A DNA stretch of 64,000 nucleotides, taken from contig JAGBPB010000012.1 in the NCBI GenBank assembly GCA_017633615.1, positions 16,067 through 80,066 on the forward strand, given 5' to 3'. This DNA is from Bacteroidaceae bacterium (lineage in GTDB: Bacteria; Bacteroidota; Bacteroidia; Bacteroidales; Bacteroidaceae). The position numbers and the translations under genes were made by a program. This document shows, piece after piece, positions 34,042-43,724 of the stretch. Within the stretch, counting starts at the first letter, position 1; the number at the start of each line of letters is the position of its first letter. The notes beneath the pieces are model-generated. The model searched no databases, was not told where the DNA came from, and saw nothing but the letters and a program-made list of their open reading frames with translations.

Positions 34042-34080
34042 CTCCCCTTAAGAAGGGGAGTTTTTTTTCTTAAGGGGAGC
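34042..34080 (+). terminator. Terminator with a competing outer hairpin
   Basis: CTCCCCTT (34042-34049) pairs with AAGGGGAG (34053-34060), followed by eight T. The same left arm, extended to CTCCCCTTAAG, can instead pair with CTTAAGGGGAG (34069-34079) across the T run. The two folds exclude one another. The simple reading is a terminator for hicAB. Confidence 0.8.
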
Positions 34081-34203
34081 CGTAATTCTACATTTCACAA
34101 TATACATCTTTAAAATTAGGGATAAAATGAGTAAATTTGCGGCAAATTTCGGGGCGGGGTCCCCGGATTAAAGTAGCAATAGTTTGAATATCAGTAAATT
34201 ATA

Positions 34204-37200
34204 ATGAAAAAGTTCGCTGAACGTGGACAACTTGACTTGTCAAAAGTCAACAAGGAGGTGTTGGAAGACTGGCTTAAGGAAGATCTTTTTGCCCGCAGCA
34301 TAAAGGAGCGTGAAGGTTGCCCTTCATTTGTATTCTATGAGGGACCTCCCTCGGCTAACGGAATGCCCGGTATCCACCACGTTATGGCACGTACCATTAA
34401 GGACACTTTCTGCCGCTACAAGACCATGTGCGGCTATCAGGTAAACCGTAAGGCCGGCTGGGATACCCACGGACTGCCGGTTGAGCTTGGAGTAGAAAAG
34501 AAACTGGGCATAACCAAGGAGGATATAGGCAAGAAGATTTCTGTTGATGACTACAACATGAACTGCCGTACCGAGGTTATGAAGTACAAGGCCCACTGGA
34601 GTGACCTGACACAGAAGATTGGTTACTGGGTGGACCTGGACAATCCCTACATCACATATGATAATCGCTATATAGAGACCCTCTGGTGGCTGCTCAAGCA
34701 GCTTTACGGCAAGGGTTATCTTTATAAAGGATATACCATCCAGCCTTATTCACCCGCAGCAGGTACAGGCCTTTCCAGCCATGAGCTGAACCAGCCCGGC
34801 TGCTATCGTGATGTCAAGGACACCACCGTTACCGCACAGTTCACGATGACTGATCCCAAGCCTGAGATGACAGGGTGGGGCACACCGGTGTTCCTGGCAT
34901 GGACCACAACCCCGTGGACTCTGCCTTCAAATACCGCACTCTGCGTAGGTAACAAGATTGACTATGTGGCAGTACGTACTTACAATCCGTATAACGGTCA
35001 GCCCATTACCGCTGTTATGGCTAAGGAGCGTCTCTCTGCCTACCTTGACCCCAAGGGCGCTGAGCTGGCTCTTGACTCATACACACAGGGTGATAAGATA
35101 ATCCCTTACCGGATTGTGGGCGAGTACAAGGGTGCAGACCTGGTAGGCATGCACTACAAGCAGCTCTTCCCGTGGGTTAAGCCTGTATTCAAAGCTGATG
35201 ACGGCTCAATCCAGACATCCGATGCCGGTTTCCGCGTAATTCCCGGTGATTACGTAACCACTGAGGATGGTACCGGTATAGTACACATAGCACCCACATT
35301 CGGTGCCGATGACGCATTCGTAGCCAAGGCCGCCGGCATACCTTCACTCTTTATGATCAACCGCAAGATGGAGACCCGTCCCATGGTTGACTTTACCGGT
35401 AAGTACTGGCTGATGGATGAGTTGGATCCTGATTTTGTAAAGAACTGCGTTGATGCAGACCTTTACAAGGAGTATCAGGGCGCCTATGTCAAGAACGCAT
35501 ATGATCCCAAGTTCAATGAGGGTGGCAAGTATGATGAGGCTGCCGCATCAAAGGCTGAGGATCTTAACGTTTATCTGTGCATCCGCATGAAGCAGGAGGG
35601 CACAGCTTTTAAGATTGAAAAGCACGTCCACAACTACCCGCACTGCTGGCGTACTGATAAGCCTGTGCTCTACTATCCTTTGGACAGCTGGTTTATCAAG
35701 GCATCGGCCGCACGCGAGAAGATGATGGAACTCAACAACACCATCAAATGGAAGCCTGAGTCAACCGGTACAGGCCGTTTCGGCAAGTGGCTTGAGAACC
35801 TGAATGACTGGAACCTGAGCCGCAGCCGCTACTGGGGTACTCCGCTGCCCATATGGCGCAATGATGAGGGCGATGAGCTGTGCATCGGCTCTGTTGAGGA
35901 ACTCTATAACGAGATTGAGAAGGCTGTCAAGGCCGGTGTGATGAAATCCAACCCGTTCAAGGAGAAAGGTTTTGTACCCGGTGTATATACAGCTGAAAAC
36001 TACGATAAGATTGACCTGCACCGTCCGTACGTGGATGACATAGTACTGGTATCAGAGGCCGGCCGCCCGATGAAGCGTGAACTTGACTTGATAGACGTGT
36101 GGTTTGACAGCGGTGCCATGCCGTTTGCCCAGATGCACTATCCGTTTGAGAACAAGGAACTGATTGATAACGGTACAGTTTTCCCGGCCGATTTCATTGC
36201 CGAGGGTGTTGACCAGACACGCGGTTGGTTCTATACATTGCACGCCATTGCTACAATGGTCAAGGGTGGTGTTTCATTCAAGACTGTGATTTCAAACGGT
36301 CTTGTGCTTGACAAGAACGGCAACAAGATGTCCAAGCGTCTGGGTAATGCCGTTGATCCGTTTGAGGAGATTGAGAAATTTGGCAGTGATGCCCTGCGCT
36401 GGTACATGATAACCAATGCCCAGCCTTGGGATAACCTTAAGTTTGATGAGGAGGGCGTTAAGGATGTCACCCGCAAGTTCTTTGGCACATTGCACAACAC
36501 ATACAAGTTCTTTGCCCAGTATGCCAACGTAGATGGTTTCACCAACTCAGAGGTGCAGATACCTGTGGCTGAGCGTCCTGTAATGGACCGCTGGATACTG
36601 AGTGAGCTCAATTCACTCACTAAGGATGTCCGCGAGAGTCTTGATGACTACGAGCCTACACGTGCAGGCCGTCTGATTACCAACTTTGTGAATGACTACC
36701 TGTCCAACTGGTATGTTCACCTTACACGTGACCGCTACTGGGGCAGTAGCATGAGCCAGGACAAACTGGCCGCATATCAGACTCTTTATACATGCCTGGA
36801 GACAGTGGCAAGACTCATGTCACCTATAGCTCCGTTCTACTCAGACCGTCTGTACCGTGACCTTACCGCAGTTACTTTAGGTGCTCCGCAGTCTGTTCAT
36901 CTGGCTGAGTTCCCCAAGTGTGATGATGCTCTTGTTGACAAGGAACTTGAGACCCGTATGGAGCTGGCACAGAAGCTCACCTCAATGGTACTTGCCCTGC
37001 GTAAGCGTGATGACGTAAAGATAAACGTGCGCAAGCCGTTGCAGAAGATACTTATTCCCGTTACCGCCGAGCTCCGCTCACATCTGGAGCCTGTCAAGGA
37101 GCTTATCCGTGATGAGGTGAACGTGAAGGAGGTTGAGTTCGTGGAGGGTGCTACAAGCGTTCTGGTCAAGAAGGTAAAGTGTAACTTCAAGGTGCTGGGC

Positions 37201-37686
37201 AAGAAGTTCGGTCCGCTTATGAAGGGTGTAGCCGCAGCAGTACAGAACATGAGTCAGGAGGATGTGGCTGCTCTTGAGCAGAACGGCAGCTTTACATTTG
37301 ATATAAACGGTACTTCCGCTACTGTTGATACCACTGAGGTTGAGATATTCAGTGAGGATATACCGGGATGGGTAGTAGCCAACGAGGGCACACTGACCGT
37401 TGCACTTGACATACAGCTTACTGATGAACTTAAGCGTGAGGGTGTAGCCCGTGAACTCAAGAAACGTATCCAGGATTCGCGTAAGCAGAACGGTCTGGAG
37501 ATAACTGACCGCATCAAGGTGATGTTGAGTTCCGGTGCAGAGACTGATCCTGCCGTCCGTGAGTATGAGGAGTGGATCAAGAGCCAGGTACTGGCTGATT
37601 CAATTGAACTTGTTCCCGGCATGGAGCAGGGTGAGGATATCTCATTCGACGATTACACGTTCAAACTGATAATAGAGAAAATATAA
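34204..37686 (+). CDS. ileS: Isoleucyl-tRNA synthetase
   Basis: The 1160-residue class Ia enzyme charges tRNA-Ile. The HIGH-like motif is GIHH (56-59) after YEGPPSANGMP, the editing domain spans roughly 200-400, and the KMSKR loop is at 708-712 (GNKMSKRLGN). Its length and C-terminal extension fit the longer, eukaryote-like IleS type rather than the 940-residue E. coli type. A -7 box TAAATTTG (34132-34139) and a short GC hairpin (near 34151-34168) lie in the leader. dksA-like and lspA genes follow closely. Confidence 0.96.
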   Translation: MKKFAERGQLDLSKVNKEVLEDWLKEDLFARSIKEREGCPSFVFYEGPPSANGMPGIHHVMARTIKDTFCRYKTMCGYQVNRKAGWDTHGLPVELGVEKKLGITKEDIGKKISVDDYNMNCRTEVMKYKAHWSDLTQKIGYWVDLDNPYITYDNRYIETLWWLLKQLYGKGYLYKGYTIQPYSPAAGTGLSSHELNQPGCYRDVKDTTVTAQFTMTDPKPEMTGWGTPVFLAWTTTPWTLPSNTALCVGNKIDYVAVRTYNPYNGQPITAVMAKERLSAYLDPKGAELALDSYTQGDKIIPYRIVGEYKGADLVGMHYKQLFPWVKPVFKADDGSIQTSDAGFRVIPGDYVTTEDGTGIVHIAPTFGADDAFVAKAAGIPSLFMINRKMETRPMVDFTGKYWLMDELDPDFVKNCVDADLYKEYQGAYVKNAYDPKFNEGGKYDEAAASKAEDLNVYLCIRMKQEGTAFKIEKHVHNYPHCWRTDKPVLYYPLDSWFIKASAAREKMMELNNTIKWKPESTGTGRFGKWLENLNDWNLSRSRYWGTPLPIWRNDEGDELCIGSVEELYNEIEKAVKAGVMKSNPFKEKGFVPGVYTAENYDKIDLHRPYVDDIVLVSEAGRPMKRELDLIDVWFDSGAMPFAQMHYPFENKELIDNGTVFPADFIAEGVDQTRGWFYTLHAIATMVKGGVSFKTVISNGLVLDKNGNKMSKRLGNAVDPFEEIEKFGSDALRWYMITNAQPWDNLKFDEEGVKDVTRKFFGTLHNTYKFFAQYANVDGFTNSEVQIPVAERPVMDRWILSELNSLTKDVRESLDDYEPTRAGRLITNFVNDYLSNWYVHLTRDRYWGSSMSQDKLAAYQTLYTCLETVARLMSPIAPFYSDRLYRDLTAVTLGAPQSVHLAEFPKCDDALVDKELETRMELAQKLTSMVLALRKRDDVKINVRKPLQKILIPVTAELRSHLEPVKELIRDEVNVKEVEFVEGATSVLVKKVKCNFKVLGKKFGPLMKGVAAAVQNMSQEDVAALEQNGSFTFDINGTSATVDTTEVEIFSEDIPGWVVANEGTLTVALDIQLTDELKREGVARELKKRIQDSRKQNGLEITDRIKVMLSSGAETDPAVREYEEWIKSQVLADSIELVPGMEQGEDISFDDYTFKLIIEKI

Positions 37687-37717
37687 CAATAACCTTAACC
37701 AATTAAAATTCCCCGCT

Positions 37718-38095
37718 ATGGCAGAGAAGAACCGCTATTCTGATGAAGAGCTTGAGGAGTTCCGTCAGATAATCAATGAAAAACTTGAGATTGCACAGAG
37801 GGACTATGATGCTCTCAAGGCTTCACTCATGAATGCCGACAACAACAGTACTGATGACACATCGCCTACCTATAAGGTTCTTGAAGAGGGCGCCAACACC
37901 CTTTCAAAAGAGGAGACCACACGTCTGGCCCAGCGTCAGATGAAGTTCATCCAGTCACTTCAGGCCGCTTTGGTCCGCATAGAGAACAAGACCTACGGAA
38001 TATGCCGTGAGACAGGCAAGCTCATCCCCAAGGAGCGTCTCCGCGCAGTGCCTCACGCTACTCTCTGCATAGAGGCTAAGCAGAACAAGCATTGA
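37718..38095 (+). CDS. DksA/TraR family protein with reduced zinc finger
   Basis: The 125-residue protein has a coiled coil and a DksA-like C-terminal finger. Only two of the usual four cysteines remain (YGICRETGK and ATLCIEAK), a pattern common in Bacteroidetes members. DksA proteins bind RNA polymerase and tune rRNA and stress promoters; whether this one needs zinc is doubtful. It lies between ileS (31 bases) and lspA (nine bases), a conserved order in the phylum. Confidence 0.88.
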   Translation: MAEKNRYSDEELEEFRQIINEKLEIAQRDYDALKASLMNADNNSTDDTSPTYKVLEEGANTLSKEETTRLAQRQMKFIQSLQAALVRIENKTYGICRETGKLIPKERLRAVPHATLCIEAKQNKH

Positions 38096-38104
38096 TCTAA
38101 AGAG

Positions 38105-38791
38105 ATGGATATTTTTCAGCCGGAGGGCAAAAAGAGCTCCCGTCAGGGGATGCTTGCGCTGGCAATAATCTTGTTGGTGCTTGTTATTGACCAGATTATC
38201 AAGATTCTGGTCAAAACAAACATGTCCCTGGGTGAAAGCATAGACATTACATCCTGGTTCAAGATACTGTTTGTTGAGAACAATGGTATGGCTTTTGGAA
38301 TGGAGATAATGGGTAAGTTGTTCCTTTCCATTTTCAGGATAATAGCCATAGCGTTCTTTCTCTGGTATCTGTTCAAGATTGTAAATAAAGGCTTCCCTAC
38401 GGGTTACATCGTAACGGTGGCGTTCGTGGTAGCCGGTGCAACGGGTAATCTCATTGACTGCATGTTCTACGGGCTGATGTTCAGCGAGAGTATGTACGGT
38501 CCGGATGGGATCTCCGTCATTATGCCGTTAGGTGACGGCTATGCGCCGTTCCTGTACGGCAAGGTGGTGGATATGTTCTATTTCCCGCTATGGACATGGC
38601 CTGATTGGGTTCCGTTCATCGGCGGGGATATATTCTTTGGTCCGGTATTCAATTTTGCCGATGCCTGCATAACATGCGGAGTGCTGGCATTGCTCCTGTT
38701 CTATACCAGGTACGTGAATATGGGCCTTCATTATCATGAACCGGAGGAGCCGGAAACAACCCAAACAACCGGTGCTGATGAGGAGGGGTGA
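38105..38791 (+). CDS. lspA: Lipoprotein signal peptidase
   Basis: The 228-residue inner-membrane aspartyl protease cuts the signal peptide of diacylglyceryl prolipoproteins just before the lipid cysteine. It has four membrane spans; the two catalytic aspartates are in KVVDMFYFP and FNFADACITCG. It is longer than the 160-170-residue proteobacterial form because of loop insertions (SESMYGPDGIS and neighbours), usual for this phylum. Its end overlaps the next gene by 14 bases. Confidence 0.95.
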   Translation: MDIFQPEGKKSSRQGMLALAIILLVLVIDQIIKILVKTNMSLGESIDITSWFKILFVENNGMAFGMEIMGKLFLSIFRIIAIAFFLWYLFKIVNKGFPTGYIVTVAFVVAGATGNLIDCMFYGLMFSESMYGPDGISVIMPLGDGYAPFLYGKVVDMFYFPLWTWPDWVPFIGGDIFFGPVFNFADACITCGVLALLLFYTRYVNMGLHYHEPEEPETTQTTGADEEG

Positions 38792-39590
38792 TTTCCTGGC
38801 CCTGGTGCTGCTTTGCGTCATTCTGTCCGGTTGCCGTCTGAACCGTCCTGATGATGTCCTTTCTCCCAAAAAAATGGAGCAGTTCCTCTATGATTATCAT
38901 CTGGCACAGGCTGTGGCGCAGGAGCTGCCCCGTGAGGAGAAATATACTACTGATGCCTATATTGATTGGGCTTATAAGAAAAACGGCATCACCAAAGAGG
39001 AGCTTGACCGTTCACTCATATGGTACACACGTTATCCTAAAGAGTTTGCCAAGATTTACAAGCGCCTGTCAAACAGGGTGGATGATGAATACAAGGCGGC
39101 CAGTAAGGCGTTATCACAGATAGAGAAGAAATCCATTGCAATCCAATCCGGTGACAGCGTTGACCTGTGGTATCTGGGTAAGACGGCTCTGCTCAATACA
39201 TCGGGCATGATGGGCAAACTGACATATCGTGTCAATAAGGATACCACATTTTACAATGGTGATACCATCTGCCTTAATATGGACGGGTTGTTTGTGTCAA
39301 CTGATACAGTCTTACCCCATTATGCATATATATCGTTGTCTGCATATTATGGTGATACCCTGACTACCGCCGATACCATACTTGAGAGCTCGGGCAGGGT
39401 GGAACTATCTGTAGTGCTTGACTCTAAAAAGGATTTTACAAGTATAAGCGGTTCAATCAATTACCTGGATTCTACCGATAACAGGAACGGCCTGATGATC
39501 CTTTCAAATCTGGAACTGATGAGGTATCATGAGAAGGCTGTGATAGATACCGCGCAATCCGTTCTATCTGTTCCTGCGCCTGAACTCTGA
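38778..39590 (+). CDS. DUF4296 lipoprotein
   Basis: The 270-residue protein starts MRRGDFLALVLLCVILSGC, a signal with lipobox LSGC. It then matches DUF4296 (PDDVLSPKKMEQFLYDYHLAQA, YTRYPKEFAKIYKRLSNRVD), a Bacteroidetes family with no known function. An in-frame ATG at 38736 would put 14 residues before the signal, so 38778 was chosen. It overlaps lspA at its start, and its end overlaps the convergent methyltransferase gene by 27 bases. Confidence 0.82.
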   Translation: MRRGDFLALVLLCVILSGCRLNRPDDVLSPKKMEQFLYDYHLAQAVAQELPREEKYTTDAYIDWAYKKNGITKEELDRSLIWYTRYPKEFAKIYKRLSNRVDDEYKAASKALSQIEKKSIAIQSGDSVDLWYLGKTALLNTSGMMGKLTYRVNKDTTFYNGDTICLNMDGLFVSTDTVLPHYAYISLSAYYGDTLTTADTILESSGRVELSVVLDSKKDFTSISGSINYLDSTDNRNGLMILSNLELMRYHEKAVIDTAQSVLSVPAPEL

Positions 39591-40322
39591 GCAGACTATG
39601 GCTGTGGCTATTGCCACGTTCAATGACTCTGATGTCTTGGCTCCTTGCGGCCAGTTGGGTATATAAAGCCTGCGATTGACTGCCTTGCCGGTTTCTGCGC
39701 TGATGCCGTTTCCCTCATTTCCCATTATTATCACTCCGTTGCGGGATAATTCTGCATCATAGATTATATCCCCGTTCAGGAATGTGCCGTAAACGGGAAC
39801 GTTGACGGGTAATTGGCCTATGGCTTTTGCCAGATCCGTATAATGGACCTTGACCCTTGCAATGGCGCCCATGGTGGCCTGAACGGCTTTGGGGTTGTAA
39901 ATATCAGCGGTACCCCTGGTGCAGAATATGTCTTTTATTCCAAACCAGTCAGCAATGCGTACTATTGTTCCCAGGTTACCGGGATCCTGAACGTCATCAA
40001 GCGCCAGCACGAGATTTTCTTTTGCAGTATCATAGAGTGTTGTGGCGTAATCGGGAATGCGGAATACGGCAAGCACATCCTGGGGGTTCTGCAATAGGCT
40101 TGCTCTCTTCAGTTCATCAGGAGTGACGGCCTCAATGCGTTGAGCGGAGATATGCCGGTGGGTTTCAATCCAGTCCTGAGTGGAGATGAGCAGAGTGCAG
40201 CTGAAAATGCCCATAAGCTCCTGTACGGTCTTGTGTCCTTCAGCTACAAAAAGGCCTTTTTCTGCGCGGAACTTCTTCTGTTCCAGACTCTTGATGTTTT
40301 TTATATCGTTTTTGCTCAGCAT
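39564..40322 (-). CDS. TrmH/SpoU family RNA 2'-O-methyltransferase
   Basis: The 252-residue enzyme of the knotted SPOUT class transfers methyl from SAM to ribose of rRNA or tRNA. An N-terminal substrate-binding domain precedes motif 1 LALDDVQDPGNLGTIVRIAD, motif 2 VIIMGNEGNGIS and motif 3 SLNVAIATAIVCSEF. The exact target nucleotide cannot be told. It runs opposite to both neighbours. Confidence 0.9.
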   Translation of the reverse strand: MLSKNDIKNIKSLEQKKFRAEKGLFVAEGHKTVQELMGIFSCTLLISTQDWIETHRHISAQRIEAVTPDELKRASLLQNPQDVLAVFRIPDYATTLYDTAKENLVLALDDVQDPGNLGTIVRIADWFGIKDIFCTRGTADIYNPKAVQATMGAIARVKVHYTDLAKAIGQLPVNVPVYGTFLNGDIIYDAELSRNGVIIMGNEGNGISAETGKAVNRRLYIPNWPQGAKTSESLNVAIATAIVCSEFRRRNR

Positions 40323-40370
40323 ACAGACTTATTTAGGCTGCGTAAAGATAACTATTTTTTAAAATAGGTT

Positions 40371-40401
40371 TTTGACTTGCCATTGACTTTAGTTACCTTT
40401 G
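40371..40401 (+). promoter_or_regulatory. Strong promoter upstream of the TamL-like gene
   Basis: TTTG (40371-40374) and TACCTTTG (40394-40401) are exactly 19 bases apart. A terminator-like hairpin follows after only 33 bases. A second -7-like box TATCTTTG (40473-40480) lies directly before the gene. Confidence 0.75.
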
Positions 40402-40434
40402 ACCTTCGGTCCAAGAAAGGCGGTGTCTCGGAAT

Positions 40435-40458
40435 AAAAAGAAGTAAACTTCTTTTTTT
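40435..40458 (+). terminator. Terminator-like hairpin in the TamL-like leader
   Basis: AAAAAGAAG (40435-40443) pairs with CTTCTTTTT (40448-40456) with a TAAA loop and further T residues. No gene ends here on the plus strand, so it would act on transcripts from the promoter at 40371-40401. Confidence 0.6.
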
Positions 40459-40488
40459 CTCTCGGCTTGCACTATCTTTGTATGATAA

Positions 40489-42819
40489 ATGAACAGGGTG
40501 CTGAAATATATGGTGATTGCTGTGACGGCTCTTATGGGGCTGGCATCCTGTTCTGTATACAAATATGTGCCGGAAGGTCAATATCTGCTTGATAAAGTTG
40601 AGGTTGTATCAACAGACAAGACAGTGCAGGATGTCTCTAAACTTAAGAACCTTTCCAGTCAGACTCCAAATTCGCGCTGGTTCGGTCTGTTCCGTTTCCC
40701 GCTACGGATATATTCTCTTTCCAACCCGGATAATACGGGCAGGTGGTTGAACCGTATGTTACGTAATGCAGGTGAGCCGCCGGTTATATATGACCAGCTG
40801 CTGGCAGAGACATCATGTGCTGACATGAAGCGCTCTATGATGAACTCCGGTTATCTCAATGCCGATGTTACAGTATCAACCAAGGAGGGCCGTCGCCCTA
40901 AGACTACAGTACAATATAATGTCACTCCGGGTAAGATGTTTGTGGTTGATACCATAAGATATACTGTTCAGGACAGTCTGATAGAACGCATTATCTATAA
41001 CAACAGCAGTCAGACTCTTCTGGTTCCGGGTATGAACCTGGATGCAAGTATTCTGAATGATGAACGTAACCGTATAGTGGAACTGGTGCATCGTTACGGA
41101 TACTACCGGTTTAACCGGGATTACATATCTTTTGTGGCTGATACCGCTGCCGGGAGTGACAAGGTGGGCTTGAGGATGATTGTTGCGCCGGAGAGTGTTG
41201 ACGAGTACGGAAAGGTTCATCCTCACAGGCAATACAACATCTCATCTATTGATTATATCCTGTCAGACAGGGATGGTAATATCCCGGGGACTACGATTGC
41301 CGCTGTTGCCGATACATGCAACGGATTCAGGCTCATTCACTCTGCTACTGATGATAAACCACAGCTTCGTTCCAAGGTTGTGGATGTACATTCATACCTA
41401 AGGGAGGGTATGCTGTACAATTCAGATTCCATATCCAAGACATATTCATCACTTTCACGATTGGGTATCCTGAGATACTCCAATATCAGTCTTGATACTA
41501 TTGGCGGTGAGAGAAATAAGCTTAAAGCCAATGTTCTCATGGTGAGTCAGCCCAAACACTCATTCTCGTTGGAGATGGAGGGTACAAATACTGCCGGTGA
41601 TCTGGGTGCTGCCGCATCTATGTCACTTACTGACAGAAACCTGTTCAGGGGTTCTGAGCAGTTGACTCTTAAACTGCGCGGCGCATATGAATCCATTACC
41701 AATCTGCCGGGTTATTCAGGTGATACCTATCTGGAATACGGTATGGAGGCTAATCTTGATTTCCCTGAGTTTCTGGCGCCGTTCATAAGTCAGGAACTGC
41801 AACGTCGCAGTCAGGCCACGTCCCGTTTCAGTTTCAAGATTAATGCACAGCGCCGTCCGGAGTTCCAGAAGACTATTTTCTCTGCCGGCTGGAGTTACAA
41901 GTGGAGTGCCAGGAATGAGTCCTGGCAGAAGACTCATCAGCTTGATGTACTTGACTTGAACTATGTGGTTGTTCCTTGGATATCGGATCATTTCAGGGCA
42001 GAGTATCTGGATCAGATTACATCGGCCAAATCTATCCTCAAGTACAGTTATGAGGATCTGCTTATCACAAAACTGGGATACACATATTATTACTCCAATG
42101 CAGGCGTGAATTCAGTCGCACCGTTCCAGTATTCAGTCCGTGTGGGAATAGAAACATCGGGTAATATGCTGAACCTGTTGTCTGAGCCGTTGGGATTTGA
42201 CAAGAATGACAACGGTCAGTATAAGTTTCTTGGAGTAGCGTTTGCCCAATATGTCAAGCATGACTTCTCTTTTACGGCCAATTGGCGTTTAAACAGGATA
42301 AACAACCTGGTGGCTCATCTGGAATGGGGTATAGCAATACCGTATGGCAATTCTACCAGTTTGCCTTTTGAAAAACGATATTTTGCCGGCGGAGCCAACA
42401 GCGTCAGAGGTTGGGCCGTACGCGGGCTGGGTCCCGGCACATACAGTGGTGATGACAAGACTATTGATTACATCAAGCAGTCCGGTGACATAAAACTTGG
42501 AGCCAGCATTGAATACCGTTCCAAGTTATTCTGGAAGTTGAATGGTGCTGCTTTTGTGGATGCCGGTAATATTTGGACTATGCGTGATTACGCGGAGCAA
42601 CCGGGCGGTGCATTTGGCTTCAACACATTCTACAAGCAGATAGCAGTCTCCTACGGTTTGGGACTGAGGCTTGATTTCAGTTTCCTTGTGTTGAGACTGG
42701 ATGGTGGTATCAAAGCATATAATCCGTCCGGGACCACCATGTACAGGAAACTTCCTTTGATTCATCCTTCCATGAACAGAGATTTCACTCTCCATCTTGC
42801 GGTAGGATATCCGTTCTGA
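40489..42819 (+). CDS. tamL: TamL-like BamA-family outer-membrane lipoprotein
   Basis: The 776-residue protein begins with a lipoprotein signal (VTALMGLASC), then POTRA-like domains (residues about 25-380) and a 16-strand Omp85 barrel. The barrel end FTLHLAVGYPF and the VRGW motif (ANSVRGWAVRGLGPGTY) are typical of the family. Bacteroidetes TamL proteins combine an Omp85 barrel with a lipid anchor and are thought to pair with TamB. No tamB gene lies beside it here. A generic BamA/TamA family label is the safer minimum. Confidence 0.85.
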   Translation: MNRVLKYMVIAVTALMGLASCSVYKYVPEGQYLLDKVEVVSTDKTVQDVSKLKNLSSQTPNSRWFGLFRFPLRIYSLSNPDNTGRWLNRMLRNAGEPPVIYDQLLAETSCADMKRSMMNSGYLNADVTVSTKEGRRPKTTVQYNVTPGKMFVVDTIRYTVQDSLIERIIYNNSSQTLLVPGMNLDASILNDERNRIVELVHRYGYYRFNRDYISFVADTAAGSDKVGLRMIVAPESVDEYGKVHPHRQYNISSIDYILSDRDGNIPGTTIAAVADTCNGFRLIHSATDDKPQLRSKVVDVHSYLREGMLYNSDSISKTYSSLSRLGILRYSNISLDTIGGERNKLKANVLMVSQPKHSFSLEMEGTNTAGDLGAAASMSLTDRNLFRGSEQLTLKLRGAYESITNLPGYSGDTYLEYGMEANLDFPEFLAPFISQELQRRSQATSRFSFKINAQRRPEFQKTIFSAGWSYKWSARNESWQKTHQLDVLDLNYVVVPWISDHFRAEYLDQITSAKSILKYSYEDLLITKLGYTYYYSNAGVNSVAPFQYSVRVGIETSGNMLNLLSEPLGFDKNDNGQYKFLGVAFAQYVKHDFSFTANWRLNRINNLVAHLEWGIAIPYGNSTSLPFEKRYFAGGANSVRGWAVRGLGPGTYSGDDKTIDYIKQSGDIKLGASIEYRSKLFWKLNGAAFVDAGNIWTMRDYAEQPGGAFGFNTFYKQIAVSYGLGLRLDFSFLVLRLDGGIKAYNPSGTTMYRKLPLIHPSMNRDFTLHLAVGYPF

Positions 42820-42868
42820 CCATTAAAACACATTTGGATTATGAAGAAAGAAATAAGACAATATAAAA

Positions 42869-43672
42869 ATGAAGATTTATTTTATGAGTCTGTCAAGTGG
42901 AAGCAGCGGCAACTGCTACTATCTTGGTACAGACGAACATGCAATCCTGATTGATGCCGGCATCCCTGTAAAACAGATCAAGGGATATCTCAAGGATGTG
43001 GGTATCCCGTTTGAGAAGATTATGGCAGTGTTTGTAACCCATGATCACGCTGACCACATCAAGGCACTTGGTAACCTGGGTGAGAAATGTGCCATACCTG
43101 TTTATGCCACCCGTGAAACTCATGAGGGTATAAACAACAACTACTGTATGACAGAGAAACTGTCCAGTTCAGTGCGTTTTATTGAGAAGGAGGCTCCCTT
43201 CCGGTTTCATGAATTTGTGATAACTCCGTTTGAGGTTCCTCATGACGGTACAGACAATGTGGGTTATCGTATTGAGGTGGACGGCAAGGTGTTCTGCTTT
43301 GTGACTGACCTTGGTCATATTACAGAGACTGCTTCCAAGTATATACTGCAGGCCAATTATCTCATCATGGAGGCCAATTATGATGAGGATATGTTGCGTA
43401 TGGGTAACTATCCGCAGTTCCTTAAGGACCGTATTACGAGTCCTCGCGGTCACTTGAGCAATAAGACTACCGCCAGGTTCCTGGCAGAGAATATGACGCC
43501 GGACCTTAAGAACATCTGGCTCTGTCATCTTAGCGGTGAGAATAACCACCCTGAAATAGCTTACAAGACCGTAGAGTACGAACTCCGTAGCGTAGGCATC
43601 ATCCCTGGCAAAGATGTCCAACTCTGTGCGTTAAAGCGCACCACCCCCAGCCAACTCTATATTTTTGAATAA
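42869..43672 (+). CDS. walJ: WalJ/YycJ-type metallo-beta-lactamase fold hydrolase
   Basis: The 267-residue cytoplasmic protein has the MBL zinc motif THDHADH (residues 57-63) and the family start FMSLSSGSSGNCYYLG. The group is thought to act as a nuclease or phosphodiesterase connected with cell wall and replication control; the substrate here is unknown. It follows the TamL-like gene by 49 bases. A cluster of GC-rich hairpins (43725-43779) follows. Confidence 0.88.
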   Translation: MKIYFMSLSSGSSGNCYYLGTDEHAILIDAGIPVKQIKGYLKDVGIPFEKIMAVFVTHDHADHIKALGNLGEKCAIPVYATRETHEGINNNYCMTEKLSSSVRFIEKEAPFRFHEFVITPFEVPHDGTDNVGYRIEVDGKVFCFVTDLGHITETASKYILQANYLIMEANYDEDMLRMGNYPQFLKDRITSPRGHLSNKTTARFLAENMTPDLKNIWLCHLSGENNHPEIAYKTVEYELRSVGIIPGKDVQLCALKRTTPSQLYIFE

Positions 43673-43724
43673 TTGAGAATTGACGCAGGTACGAGCGTAT
43701 TGGAGCGAGTGAGGCGACGAACGA

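Noticed and set aside
34204..34260. T-box type control of ileS
   Set aside because: No T-box sequence or specifier hairpin is visible in the leader, and T-boxes are not typical of this phylum.
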